DNA of 64,000 nt from Glutamicibacter sp. B1 (lineage in GTDB: Bacteria; Actinomycetota; Actinomycetes; Actinomycetales; Micrococcaceae): assembly GCF_039602135.1 (NCBI RefSeq), contig NZ_CP125942.1, positions 2,728,001-2,792,000 on the forward strand, in the 5' to 3' direction. The notes under the pieces are model-generated. The model made no database searches and was not told the origin of the DNA. It was given only the letters and a program-made list of their open reading frames with translations. Positions 44,620 through 53,702 of this stretch are shown here, piece by piece; position 1 is the first letter of the stretch; every line of letters begins with the position of its first letter. The position numbers and the translations under genes were made by a program.

Positions 44620-45105
44620 ATGACGAGCGATGAGACCCGCTGGCTAACTCAGAGCGAGCAGGACCTCTGGCGTACGATCCGTGAGTTCCTCTGGCAATTT
44701 CCTAGCGCCATGGATCGTCAGTTGGTACGCGACTCTCAAATGCAGTCCGGTGAATACTCGGTCTTGGCAGTACTTTCCGAAGCAGCTACTCCTAGTTTAC
44801 GTCCCGCCGATGTTGCCGAGGAACTGCGCTGGGACCGCTCACGCCTCTCCCACCTCTTACGTCGCATGGAAGCAAAGGGACTGATCAGCCGTTGCTCCGA
44901 TGAAACCGATCGCCGAGGTCATCAAATCGCGCTGACCGAACTCGGGCAGGAAACCATCGGGAATGCTGCGCCGAGTCATGTGACTTTTGTGCGTGAAACC
45001 CTCTTTGATTCACTGAATGCCACGGAACGTCGTGCATTAGAAACCGCGTTGCCTAAAATTCTTGAATCCATTGAACGACAGGGCCTGAAAGACTCAAGCT
45101 GCTAG
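44620..45105 (+). CDS. MarR-family regulator
   Basis: A 161-residue winged helix-turn-helix protein. The DNA-binding core is LRPADVAEELRWDRSRLSHLLRRMEAKGLISR with the wing SDETDRRGHQIALTELG. MarR proteins are ligand- or thiol-responsive repressors of detoxification genes. It is divergent from the hydroquinone reductase-like gene, whose promoter overlaps a perfect palindrome, so phenolic or quinone-type ligands are plausible. Its last 4 bases overlap the end of the convergent ABC exporter gene. Confidence 0.9.
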   Translation: MTSDETRWLTQSEQDLWRTIREFLWQFPSAMDRQLVRDSQMQSGEYSVLAVLSEAATPSLRPADVAEELRWDRSRLSHLLRRMEAKGLISRCSDETDRRGHQIALTELGQETIGNAAPSHVTFVRETLFDSLNATERRALETALPKILESIERQGLKDSSC

Positions 45106-46952
45106 CTGGCGCGTACGGCCAGCTCGCTATTTTGAACCAATCGCCAGAAGCGACCACCAAGAGCCACCAACTCGCCATAGGTTCCGGATTCTGCGATCTT
45201 TCCATCTTCCAGCACCACAATGTGATCAGCTCTCATCACGGTGCTCAATCGGTGCGCAATCAACAGTGTCGTACGGCCCACCGCCAACTCGTCCAACGCT
45301 TGCTGCACCAGAGCCTCGGTGACCGTATCCAAAGCGCTGGTAGCTTCATCGAGCACCAAAACCTTTGGTTCACGCAACATGGTGCGAGCGATGGCCAAAC
45401 GTTGTTGTTCGCCACCGGAGAATCGGTGGCCACGTTGCCCCACTTCGGTTTCCAAACCAAGTGGCAGGCTGCGAATGAGATCGGCAATTTGCGCAGCTTC
45501 TAGGGCTCGCCACAATTGCTCTTCCGTCGCTTCAGGGGCAGCCCACAAGAGGTTAGCCCGGACGGTATCATGCAAGAGGTAGCTCTCTTGAGCCACCACC
45601 GAAACGGCACTCGCAATTCCTTGCTGGTCATAGTCCTTCAGATCAATTCCATCGAGCAGCACCTGCCCCGAAGTAGGATCCAACAATCGTGGCAGGAGCG
45701 AACCCAGCGTCGATTTTCCAGAACCGGTGGCACCAACGACAGCCGTCATCGTGCCAGCTGGCAGACGTAGGTTCAGCTTCTCCAAAGTCGACTTGGTTGC
45801 TTGCGGGTAGCGGAAGCTCACCTCACGCAATTCAACTTCACCGCTGATGCGAGCGGGATCGACCTTCACCGGGTTACTAGCCACCGGAAGTTCTTGATCC
45901 GTGTCGAGGTATTCAAAAACGCGGCTAAACAGCGCCATCGCAGAGACCCACTGCACCGAAAGCTGCATAAGTCCCATCACCGGGCGGAAGATTCCTGCCT
46001 GCAGGCCGGTAAAGGCCACCAGCGTACCGATGCTCATCCCGTCTCCGGTAACAGGGAGTCCAGCTGCCAAATACAACACCGCGGGAATGGCAGCGAAGAT
46101 GATACTCATCGTGGCCATACGCCAGCGTCCAGCCAGCGCACTTTTCATTTCAAGGTCAATGAGCTTGTGGCTAGATTCAGTAAAGGCTTGAGCATCCGCC
46201 GGACCGGTACCCATCACCTTGGACAGGCGAACCCCGGAAATACTCAGGCGTTCTTCAATCAGAGATGTCAGATTCGACATCTCTCGCTGACGCTTGCCGG
46301 TCACAGCACGTCGTAGCTTTGCTGTCTGCTTGGCCAATAAGATGGCCGGAGGAAAGACGATCAGAGAGATCAGACTTAGTTTCCAGGAGATGGCCACCAT
46401 GGCAACTGCGGTGGCAACCACCGTAGTCAGGTTGGAAGCAATACTCGTTGCTGAATTGGTAATCACTGACTGCATCTGACCGACGTCATTGATCAGTCGC
46501 GACTGCACATCACCAGAGCGCGAGTTGGTGAAGAATCCCAGAGACTGTTTCTGCAGGTGAGTAAAGAGTCCGGTGCGCAGCCGGTGCATCACGCGTTGCC
46601 CCATCAAGGTGGCCCGCCATGTCTGCACCACCTCAAGCACCGCGGTAATCAGGGCAATGAGCACCAGCCCTCCGGCACCAGCGAGGAGCAACCGGATATT
46701 GGAGTGTGGGATGGCATCATCGATGAGTTCACGAACAATGAAGGGCTGAGCTAGGCCAATAACCGAGGACGCCACGATCAACAGCATGACTGCGATGACC
46801 GATCCTAGGTGGGGACGGAACAACGCAGCTACACGTCGCAGAGATACCGGGTGCTCAGCAAGTCGTTGCTTGTCTTGCGCAGAGCTTTTCATCCGCCCAC
46901 CGGTTGCACTTCCTGCACCGCCTGGGTGCACGGGTATTGGATTGACACTCAT
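45102..46952 (-). CDS. ABC exporter, fused permease and ATPase
   Basis: A 616-residue half-transporter of the multidrug/lipid type (ABCB-like). Six helices lie in residues about 45-330; the ATPase follows with Walker A VVGATGSGKSTLG, the signature FSGGEQQRLAIARTM, Walker B VLVLDEATSAL and the H-loop LIAHRLSTV. It works as a homodimer or with another half-transporter to export drugs or lipids. It is divergent from a MarR gene across 104 bp that contain a clear operator-like dyad, so MarR-controlled drug efflux is likely. GGGGGAG precedes the ATG at close spacing; MKSSAQD at 46892 is an alternative start. Confidence 0.9.
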   Translation of the reverse strand: MSVNPIPVHPGGAGSATGGRMKSSAQDKQRLAEHPVSLRRVAALFRPHLGSVIAVMLLIVASSVIGLAQPFIVRELIDDAIPHSNIRLLLAGAGGLVLIALITAVLEVVQTWRATLMGQRVMHRLRTGLFTHLQKQSLGFFTNSRSGDVQSRLINDVGQMQSVITNSATSIASNLTTVVATAVAMVAISWKLSLISLIVFPPAILLAKQTAKLRRAVTGKRQREMSNLTSLIEERLSISGVRLSKVMGTGPADAQAFTESSHKLIDLEMKSALAGRWRMATMSIIFAAIPAVLYLAAGLPVTGDGMSIGTLVAFTGLQAGIFRPVMGLMQLSVQWVSAMALFSRVFEYLDTDQELPVASNPVKVDPARISGEVELREVSFRYPQATKSTLEKLNLRLPAGTMTAVVGATGSGKSTLGSLLPRLLDPTSGQVLLDGIDLKDYDQQGIASAVSVVAQESYLLHDTVRANLLWAAPEATEEQLWRALEAAQIADLIRSLPLGLETEVGQRGHRFSGGEQQRLAIARTMLREPKVLVLDEATSALDTVTEALVQQALDELAVGRTTLLIAHRLSTVMRADHIVVLEDGKIAESGTYGELVALGGRFWRLVQNSELAVRAS

Positions 46953-47019
46953 AGCTCCCCCTTCGTCGTCTTCTTTCCCTCAAAGAATAACAGAGGTTAC
47001 CTCACTATGTGGTTCCATC

Positions 47020-47049
47020 TTGAAATTGTTCCGAAGAACACACTATTCT
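47020..47049 (+). promoter_or_regulatory. MarR gene promoter with operator in spacer
   Basis: TTGAAA (47020-47025), 18-bp spacer, TATTCT (47044-47049), then 7 nt to the ATG at 47057, which suggests a leaderless mRNA. The spacer contains TGTTC-CGAA-GAACA (47027-47040), a perfect inverted repeat where a repressor would block polymerase. Confidence 0.6.
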
Positions 47050-47056
47050 TAATCCC

Positions 47057-47533
47057 ATGCAGAACGAAGAGTCCAAGCCTGACTTGGCAGATCTTTTCCT
47101 CCGGGCTTCACGGGTCATCCGTGGCCGCTGGCGGGAGAGCCTGATTCCTATGGGCATCACCCCACACCAGTCACGGGTACTGTCCATACTGGGTCATGCC
47201 GATGCCGAAGGGCTACGAAACTCGCAGTTGGCGGATCGACTTCATATTGCTGCTCGGTCCACCACTGAAGTTGTCGACCAGCTTGAAGCAAAACAGCTGG
47301 TTACTCGCACGCCGGATCCCGCCGACCGCCGAGCAACCCTGATCGCGTTGAGCCCCAGTGGCCGGGCACAGTTAGGTGAGATGTCTCAGTTGCGCAGAGA
47401 GAGCATGGAAGGCTACTTCGAGAAACTCCCACCTACCGACCGCGAAGAACTTACTCGACTGCTAGAAATTCTTGACCGCGAAAACCCGCGCCCTTCCCGT
47501 ACAGCGTGCAAGGAACCGCGTTCTTCCCACTGA
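47057..47533 (+). CDS. MarR-family regulator of the ABC exporter
   Basis: A 158-residue MarR protein: ITPHQSRVLSILGHADAEGLR leads into the helix-turn-helix LADRLHIAARSTTEVVDQLEAKQLV and the wing TPDPADRRATLIALSPSG. It is divergent from the ABC exporter gene and has a dyad in its own promoter spacer, so autoregulation and control of the exporter are expected. No Shine-Dalgarno is visible and a -10 box lies 7 nt before the ATG, so translation is probably leaderless. Confidence 0.9.
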   Translation: MQNEESKPDLADLFLRASRVIRGRWRESLIPMGITPHQSRVLSILGHADAEGLRNSQLADRLHIAARSTTEVVDQLEAKQLVTRTPDPADRRATLIALSPSGRAQLGEMSQLRRESMEGYFEKLPPTDREELTRLLEILDRENPRPSRTACKEPRSSH

Positions 47534-47603
47534 CTTCAGCGCTACGACGACGTAGGCCCGGAATAATCATCCAGAGGATCGGCAAGAACACGAGCATCAG
47601 TAA

Positions 47604-48683
47604 TTAGCCGCGGGTGCGGCTGCGCCAAACGAGCAGCACATAGTGGCGGATCATCGCGATGAAGACCACCGCCCACACCAGCACTGCGGCGATCAACGTT
47701 CCGTGCCCGATGCTTTCCACTATCGGCAACGAGTCGACCCTGCCCAGGTTGATTGACGCCACGGCGAACATTCCGACGGGGAAGACGATTGACCAGAGTG
47801 CTGGCGTATACGCTACCGGAACGCGATGCACGAAGTGTCGCCATACCCCAGCGCCCACCAGGAACGGTATCAGCCAGAGGCAGTAGCTCCAGAAGGCCGC
47901 CACCGTCCCGGCAATTAGCGCACGAGTGGCATCAACCATTGGCGTGGATTCCATGCCGACAATCTTGCTGCCGGCCACCACGGCGATGGCCATAGCGCCC
48001 ATGGTCACCCAGTACGGTGGTTCGAATTCTTTCGGCGTCATCCCGAAGTGCAAGATCCTGAGCATTACCAGCATGGCGATACCGGCATAGAGTGCTACGC
48101 CGACCGACCAGCTGAGCACAGCTAGCAAGCCAATCAGGGATTGTCCTTGCGGCAAATGCGACTGGACGACGCTCAGGCCGATGGCCAAGGATTGGCTAGC
48201 CACGGCCCAGATGAACCAGGTGCCGTTGACCCTGGACTGGATCGGTTTTCCGTCCCGAGTCAAAAAGACCTGCCATGGCAACACATAGCCGAAGATGAAC
48301 CAGAGAACAGCAGCCAGAGCCACGAGCACCATGGAGAGCGCACTGTAACCTTCGGCGTCCAACCGCACCGCGAGGACATCGGTGCCAGCGACGACGGTGA
48401 AGTATCCGAAGGCCATTTCCGGCCTGCGAAGTTCGGCTTTCATAATTTGGCTAAAGGCAATTGCCCGCCAGATGTACAGCACCCACAGCACTAGATACGA
48501 AAGCGCGGCAATGACCAGCAGGATGCTGGAGAGCAGGTCCCATCCGGCCTCATGAAGGCCGATGGAGACAATGCCGGTGCCCATCGTCAGGGCAAAATAT
48601 CCTGGCGACAGGTTCTCTAGGACGTCACGGAAAACCCGAGGTCTGGAGGTAGCCGGTTCTTGCTGGGTTTGCCAATCGTCCAT
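47604..48683 (-). CDS. TehA/SLAC1-family transporter
   Basis: A 359-residue membrane protein of the TDT/SLAC1 family with ten predicted helices. The first helix has LSPGYFALTMGTGIVSIGL, typical of this family (tellurite resistance TehA, malate transporter Mae1, plant anion channel SLAC1). Likely substrates are anions such as C4-dicarboxylates, sulfite or nitrate; tellurite resistance is only one reading of the name. It is monocistronic and convergent with the MarR gene (70 bp between stops). Confidence 0.87.
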   Translation of the reverse strand: MDDWQTQQEPATSRPRVFRDVLENLSPGYFALTMGTGIVSIGLHEAGWDLLSSILLVIAALSYLVLWVLYIWRAIAFSQIMKAELRRPEMAFGYFTVVAGTDVLAVRLDAEGYSALSMVLVALAAVLWFIFGYVLPWQVFLTRDGKPIQSRVNGTWFIWAVASQSLAIGLSVVQSHLPQGQSLIGLLAVLSWSVGVALYAGIAMLVMLRILHFGMTPKEFEPPYWVTMGAMAIAVVAGSKIVGMESTPMVDATRALIAGTVAAFWSYCLWLIPFLVGAGVWRHFVHRVPVAYTPALWSIVFPVGMFAVASINLGRVDSLPIVESIGHGTLIAAVLVWAVVFIAMIRHYVLLVWRSRTRG

Positions 48684-48761
48684 GAATCCAGCGTACGACT
48701 GTTGGCTCAGTGAAGTGGAATCACGAGATCTGGCGAAGGCTCAGGGTCATCGCTAAAGGCT

Positions 48762-48802
48762 CAAGGGTATGACTCCGATGAAATATCAGTGTCATACCCT
48801 TG
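48762..48802 (-). terminator. hairpin after siderophore uptake operon
   Basis: A 12-bp perfect stem (48762-48773 with 48791-48802) with a 17-nt loop, 30 nt after the stop of the ATPase-reductase fusion gene. There is no T run on the minus strand, so it may act as a terminator or mRNA end stabiliser. Confidence 0.55.
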
Positions 48803-48832
48803 TAGCTTGAACAGAATCTTTAGAGCGTTATC

Positions 48833-50737
48833 TTAGTTCTCGGTTTTCCCATGACGCCAGTAGCCCATAAAAGCTACCTGCTTCCGGTCGATTCCGGCTT
48901 CCCTCACAAGATAGCGGCGCATCTCCTTGACCGTTCCTGCCTCACCAGCAATCCAGGCATAGAACGGAGCATTATCCGCAGCCCCGGTTTCCCAAAGAAT
49001 CTGTGAGTCAACGTCAATATCTTCTGGTTCTGCATTCGTCTGCACTACACCAGCGGCTGGAATGGCGACCACCTGGCTCAAGGCCAGACGCAGTAATTCA
49101 CCATGGGCATGGCTGCCACGAGGCAACCATTGCACAGAAACGCCAGAACGAGTTGAGGCGCCAAGAATGTCGGTAGTCTCGGGCACCTCAATCAGTGCAT
49201 GACCGGTGACATGCGAAGGCAAGGACTCGAGAATGGAGCAGATCGCGGGAGCAGCAGTCTCATCACCAGCCAACACAATCCGGCTGGCCTCTCCAGGACG
49301 AAATTCGATGCCACCATAGCTGGCGTCGGACAGGAACTTGTTCGGCCCCAGCAACAGTAACTGGTCACCAACCTGCGCACGGTCGCCAAATTCGGTCGCC
49401 GGGCCGCCTTGAAGCTTGCCGTCCACCACATGGCCATGCATCACAAAGTCGATATCGAGTTCGGCGGTTGAACCACTGTTATCGCGGTGCCCAGCTTCGC
49501 GGAAGGCACGCACCGTGTACGTGCGCATGTAACCTCGGGTATCGGGGTCGATGGACAGCCAGCGCTGGTACCAACCTTCTTGTTCCGCAGGGCTGGTCAT
49601 TGCCTGTGGACGCATCGAGGCAATCTCTTCGGTCAGCGCGCTACCACCAGCAGGTGGCAGCAGTAACTTGATGCGCATATCCAGCGGATGAGAATTGGTC
49701 CCAAAGTAATCTAGGTCTTTGCCGCTGAGAGTCAGTCGACGGAACGATGGCGAGAGTACTTGGGAATTGATCACCGTGGTATCAAAAGCCAAGGTTGGGA
49801 CATATTCATGGGCTGGTCGCAGGCCCTGCTGCTCGCCCTCAGCTGCTTGGGCTCCGTCATTGTTCTCTGGTGCCGATACCGTTTCTGGCTCCAGTGCCTT
49901 GGGCTCACTGCGGAAAATACCCTGAGAGGCCAGGACCTGTTCGGTACGCAGTACGCGGTGGCGTCCGATGGGCAGGACGAGCGGGGTTCCACCCACTGGG
50001 TCAGGAATGACACGGCTTGGCATGCCGAAGACATCCTTGACCGTCTTTTCGGTCACCACTTCATTCGGGTGGCCCGCCGCGTAGATCTTGCCGTGGCGCA
50101 GGGCTACCAGGTAGTCGGCGTAGCGGGCTGCAAGATTCAAATCGTGCAACACGATGACCACGGTGATACCGCGGGTACGGTTCAATTCGCTGACCACATC
50201 CAGCACTTCAAGCTGGTGGGCAACGTCCAAGAACGTGGTGGGCTCATCGAGCAAGAGCAGGTCAGTTTCCTGGGCAAGGGCCATGGCGATCCAGACGCGC
50301 TGACGCTGACCACCGGAAAGCTCATCCACTGCACGATCAGCCAATTCGGTGGTGCCGGTCAACTCCATCGCCCGGTTCACCGCCGCTTCATCCTCGGTGG
50401 AGAAACGCTTAAACAATCCCTGGTGTGGGTAGCGGCCACGACTAATCAGCTCACGGGCGGTAATCCCATCCGGTGCGGTCGGCGACTGTGGCAACAGCCC
50501 CAAAGTCTTGGCAACTTCCTTAGCCGGCTTGGAATGGATATCCGCACCGTCCAACAACACCTGCCCGCCGGAGGGCTTAAGTAGGCGGGACAGGGCACGC
50601 AACAAGGTGGACTTGCCACAACCATTGGCACCCACCACGATGCTCACCTGCCCGGTAGGAATATCCAGAGACAGTTCATCGACAATGGTGACCTTGTCAT
50701 AGGCCAATGTAAGATCGCTAGCCTGCAAAGTGGCCAT
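48833..50737 (-). CDS. siderophore ABC ATPase fused to siderophore-interacting reductase
   Basis: A 634-residue fusion. Residues 1-270 are a FepC/FhuC-type ATPase: Walker A VVGANGCGKSTLL, signature ELSGGQRQRVWIAMA, Walker B LLLLDEPTTFLDVAHQ. After a variable linker (about 271-310, Glu/Ala rich) comes a siderophore-interacting protein (SIP/ViuB type): FRRLTLSGKDL, the FAD site RTYTVR (about 420), an NADPH-side LAGDETAAPAICSILE, and a C-terminal WIAGEAGTVKEMRRYLVRE. The first part powers import of a ferric siderophore; the second reduces Fe(III) in the cytoplasm with NAD(P)H and FAD. Joining import and release in one chain is uncommon. It is the last gene of a three-gene unit, 3 nt after the second permease. 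Confidence 0.9.
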   Translation of the reverse strand: MATLQASDLTLAYDKVTIVDELSLDIPTGQVSIVVGANGCGKSTLLRALSRLLKPSGGQVLLDGADIHSKPAKEVAKTLGLLPQSPTAPDGITARELISRGRYPHQGLFKRFSTEDEAAVNRAMELTGTTELADRAVDELSGGQRQRVWIAMALAQETDLLLLDEPTTFLDVAHQLEVLDVVSELNRTRGITVVIVLHDLNLAARYADYLVALRHGKIYAAGHPNEVVTEKTVKDVFGMPSRVIPDPVGGTPLVLPIGRHRVLRTEQVLASQGIFRSEPKALEPETVSAPENNDGAQAAEGEQQGLRPAHEYVPTLAFDTTVINSQVLSPSFRRLTLSGKDLDYFGTNSHPLDMRIKLLLPPAGGSALTEEIASMRPQAMTSPAEQEGWYQRWLSIDPDTRGYMRTYTVRAFREAGHRDNSGSTAELDIDFVMHGHVVDGKLQGGPATEFGDRAQVGDQLLLLGPNKFLSDASYGGIEFRPGEASRIVLAGDETAAPAICSILESLPSHVTGHALIEVPETTDILGASTRSGVSVQWLPRGSHAHGELLRLALSQVVAIPAAGVVQTNAEPEDIDVDSQILWETGAADNAPFYAWIAGEAGTVKEMRRYLVREAGIDRKQVAFMGYWRHGKTEN

Positions 50738-50740
50738 GGG

Positions 50741-51838
50741 TTATGCCCCGCTTCCGGTTGAGTTGGCGCGCACCAAGATCCAAATCAGGAACGGTGCGCC
50801 GAATGCGCCGGTGATGACACCTACCGGCAGTGCAAGATCTGCGAACAAGTTCGCGGCAAAGAAGTTCGCCACAATCACGAGGGTGGCTCCGGTCAATCCG
50901 GCCAGCGGAATGTTGATCGGTCCGCGGCTCAGCGCCGCGCTGATCGGGCCGGCCAAGAATGCCACAAAGGCGAGGGGGCCGGTGATGGCAATGGGAATCG
51001 CGCCCATAGCCACCGCAACAAAAACAAGGAGTATTCGTGCCTGGTTGACGTTCACGCCCAATGCGGCCGCCGAGTCCTCCCCCAGCTCCAACATCTTCAA
51101 TTGGCGCAACACGAAGGGCAATAAGAAGACGCCCAGCACCGCGAGGCTGATCAAAAGAATCAGGGCACTGTTCCAGTTGCTTGAAGACAAGGACCCGGTC
51201 AACCAGTGCATGGCATCGCTGGCGGTATTCATTTCTGCCCGGGACAGCAGGTACTGAATGAGGGCTTGAAGCATCGCACCGATGGCTAGACCGGCCAGAA
51301 TCAGTCGTGGCCCGGTGCGCTTGCCGGAGGCCGAAAGCCAATAAATCACGGCTGCGACGATCAGTCCACCGGCTAGGGCAAAGACGTTGAGTTTCCAGTC
51401 GTTATAGCCCAGGATCAGCATGGCCAGTACTGCGGCCGCGGAAGCACCGTAGCCCACGCCGATGACGTCGGGACTGGCCAGTGGGTTGCCCAACCAGCGT
51501 TGGAACAGCGCACCGGAGATGCCCAGACCTGCGCCGGCCAAGGCGCCCACGGCAACTCGCGGCAGCCTGTCGGAGAGGATGATGAAACTGGTGCCTGGCA
51601 CGCTCTGGCCGCTTAACACCTGCAGAACTTCGGTAGCTGGTAACCGGTCTCGGCCCCAGAAGAGGTAGGCCAGCACGGTGACCACGATGGCCAGGGACAT
51701 CCACAGGCTGGTGCGAAGTACCCTGTTCTTGCGCGCGACAGGTTTGGCCGGTGCTTTTGGTGCTTTCGCTGCTACCGGCTGAGGATCGTTGGGGGTTGGC
51801 TGGCTCATGGTTGTTCGTGTCATTTCGCTGGTGCTCAC
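50741..51838 (-). CDS. ferric siderophore ABC permease, FecD/FepG type
   Basis: A 365-residue permease of the FecCD family with about 9-10 helices; LPRVAVGALAGAGLGISGALFQ and GNPLASPDVIGVGYGA are the family blocks, and LAFVAFLAGPISAAL holds the ATPase-contact region. The GTG start at 51838 overlaps the TGA of the upstream permease (GTGA), so the two are coupled. The N-terminus is rich in Ala, Pro and Lys. It pairs with the upstream permease as a heterodimer. Confidence 0.9.
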   Translation of the reverse strand: MSTSEMTRTTMSQPTPNDPQPVAAKAPKAPAKPVARKNRVLRTSLWMSLAIVVTVLAYLFWGRDRLPATEVLQVLSGQSVPGTSFIILSDRLPRVAVGALAGAGLGISGALFQRWLGNPLASPDVIGVGYGASAAAVLAMLILGYNDWKLNVFALAGGLIVAAVIYWLSASGKRTGPRLILAGLAIGAMLQALIQYLLSRAEMNTASDAMHWLTGSLSSSNWNSALILLISLAVLGVFLLPFVLRQLKMLELGEDSAAALGVNVNQARILLVFVAVAMGAIPIAITGPLAFVAFLAGPISAALSRGPINIPLAGLTGATLVIVANFFAANLFADLALPVGVITGAFGAPFLIWILVRANSTGSGA

Positions 51839-52884
51839 AGGCTCACCGACTTCATGCCGCTGCGCATCATCAGGATAAACAGTGGCCCACCGATCAGTGC
51901 GCACATCACGCCCACCTGGATTTCACTCGGTGGCGCGATCACGCGTCCCACGGTATCAGCCACCAAAAGCAAGATCGGTCCAGCCAGCAGGCTGGCAGGC
52001 ATCAACCATCGGTAATCGGAACCCACCAGTAGGCGTACCGCATGGGGAATCATCAAACCGACGAAGGCGATCGGGCCGGCCACAGCGGTGGCGGTACCGG
52101 CCAAGATGACCACGCCGATCGACCCGAGCAGTCGAGCTCTACCGAGGTTGAAGCCCAGTGCGGTGGCGGTGTCATCCCCCATGGCTACGGCGTTGGAAAC
52201 GCGTGCGGTGGACAGCAGGATCAGCGCACCAATAACCACCATGGGTATCGCACCGATAAAGGTCTCAACAGGTGTACTGGAGAGTGTGCCAACCTGCCAT
52301 TTGCGGAATTGGTCCAGGGTGGAATCCGAGACCATGAGGATCGCGTTGGTAATGGCTCCCACGCCGACGGCCATCGCTGCGCCGCCCAGGGCCAGCTTGA
52401 TCGGGGTGGCCCCGTCACGCCCCACGCTAGCTACCACGTAGACCAGAATCATCACCACTGCTGCACCGATAAAGGCCGCGACCATAATTCCGGTCAGTGA
52501 GCTGACACCAAAAAGCGCAATGGCTAGAACCACGCTCATTGAGGAGCCAGCGTTCAGCCCCAGAATTCCGGTATCGGCCAAGGGGTTGCGGGTCAGTCCC
52601 TGCAGTCCGGCACCGGCCAAACCGAGCGCTGCTCCGACAACAATGCCACCGACGGTTCGGGCGAAACGCGAGGCCACCACACCCTGATCCCCATTGTTGG
52701 GGTCAAAATGCCATAGGGCATCACTGACTGTGCTCAACGAGACCGAGCGGGCACCGAAGAGTAGCGAGGCAACGATGGCCACGAGTAAAAACACCGCTAG
52801 GATCAGTAGAGCTAAGACCTTACGTGGCAAGCGATAGCCGGTCGCCGCGGGCGTCGGGCGCGTCATACTTTCAGTCGCGGTCAT
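51835..52884 (-). CDS. ferric siderophore ABC permease, FecC/FepD type
   Basis: A 349-residue FecCD-type permease with about nine helices. Family blocks are VVGAALGLAGAGLQGLTRNPLADTGILGLNAGSSMS (in parts) and GPIAFVGLMIPHAVRLLVGSDYR. It is the first gene of the unit permease-permease-ATPase/reductase. AGGA lies 5 nt upstream of the ATG. Its start codon is only 20 bp from the start of the divergent MBL gene, so its promoter must lie inside that gene; I found no iron box there. Confidence 0.9.
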   Translation of the reverse strand: MTATESMTRPTPAATGYRLPRKVLALLILAVFLLVAIVASLLFGARSVSLSTVSDALWHFDPNNGDQGVVASRFARTVGGIVVGAALGLAGAGLQGLTRNPLADTGILGLNAGSSMSVVLAIALFGVSSLTGIMVAAFIGAAVVMILVYVVASVGRDGATPIKLALGGAAMAVGVGAITNAILMVSDSTLDQFRKWQVGTLSSTPVETFIGAIPMVVIGALILLSTARVSNAVAMGDDTATALGFNLGRARLLGSIGVVILAGTATAVAGPIAFVGLMIPHAVRLLVGSDYRWLMPASLLAGPILLLVADTVGRVIAPPSEIQVGVMCALIGGPLFILMMRSGMKSVSL

Positions 52885-52891
52885 TGGTTCC

Positions 52892-52897
52892 TACACT
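52892..52897 (+). promoter_or_regulatory. -10 box of leaderless MBL gene
   Basis: TACACT lies 7 nt before the ATG at 52905 and no Shine-Dalgarno is present, so transcription probably begins at the start codon. The -35 would fall inside the start of the divergent permease gene. Confidence 0.4.
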
Positions 52898-52904
52898 CAT
52901 TGCT

Positions 52905-53699
52905 ATGGCACATCTTTCCTCGCCCACCGTCATTGCTCCCGGTATCGGCCTGTTGACCGCCGATAATCCTTCGGAAATGACGCTGGATGGGACTAATTCT
53001 TATCTGCTGTTCGACCCGGCACTCCCGCAGCTGGAACCAGGAACCCCGGTGGTTCTGATTGACCCGGGGCCCGAGTTGGAAGAGCACCTGCAGTCCCTGG
53101 CTCAATTTGAGATTCAGCTGGTGTTGATCACCCATCGCCATGCGGATCATACCGGCGGCATTGACCGCTTGCGTGAGCTGGCCGGTGCACCGGTGCGAGC
53201 CAAACTGGCCGAGTATTGCCGTGACGCTCCCGTGTTGGAAGACCATGAGGTCATCAACGCTGCTGGCACACGTATTCAGGTGCATTTTACCCCTGGCCAC
53301 ACCTCGGACTCCGTGTGCTTTACGGCCCAAGATTCGCAGTTGTTCACCGGGGATACCGTGCTGGGTCGGGGCACCACCATTTTGGAACACCCCGATGGAA
53401 CCCTGGCCGATTACCTTGACTCGTTGAACCGCCTGTTGGCCCTGCCCGAGATGTCCCTGCACCCGGCGCACGGGCAACAACACGAAACCTCGCATCAGTT
53501 GTTGCGTGCGTACCTTGAGCATCGAGAATCCCGGTTGGAGCAAGTACGCGTTGCCCTGCAGAAACTCGGCAAGGCCGGGGCGGACGCGACTCCAGCTGAC
53601 TTGCTGGAGATCGTCTACCCCGACCTGGATCCGCGCCTGGTGGGCGCGGCGAGCCATTCCTTGGAAGCGCAATTGCACTACTTAGCGTCGAATCGCTAA
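52905..53699 (+). CDS. MBL-fold metallohydrolase, LACTB2-like
   Basis: A 264-residue metallo-beta-lactamase fold protein with the dinuclear metal motif H77-x-H79-x-D81-H82 (THRHADHTGGI), PGHTSDSVCF, FTGDTVLG with the bridging Asp and the SLHPAHGQ histidine; a C-terminal winged-helix-like tail (about 215-264) fits LACTB2-type hydrolases, some of which are RNases. Substrate unknown. MTLDGTNSYLL is the typical family N-terminal strand, which supports the start. It separates the siderophore permease operon from the binding-protein gene and ends 3 nt from the convergent binding-protein stop; no iron link is implied by its sequence. Confidence 0.87.
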   Translation: MAHLSSPTVIAPGIGLLTADNPSEMTLDGTNSYLLFDPALPQLEPGTPVVLIDPGPELEEHLQSLAQFEIQLVLITHRHADHTGGIDRLRELAGAPVRAKLAEYCRDAPVLEDHEVINAAGTRIQVHFTPGHTSDSVCFTAQDSQLFTGDTVLGRGTTILEHPDGTLADYLDSLNRLLALPEMSLHPAHGQQHETSHQLLRAYLEHRESRLEQVRVALQKLGKAGADATPADLLEIVYPDLDPRLVGAASHSLEAQLHYLASNR

Positions 53700-53702
53700 A
53701 GG

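Noticed and set aside
48740-48802. Short direct repeats AAGGCTCAGGGT / AAGGCTCAAGGGT as possible attachment site or array
   Set aside because: Only two imperfect copies, no integrase or array structure; the second copy is part of a hairpin after the siderophore operon.
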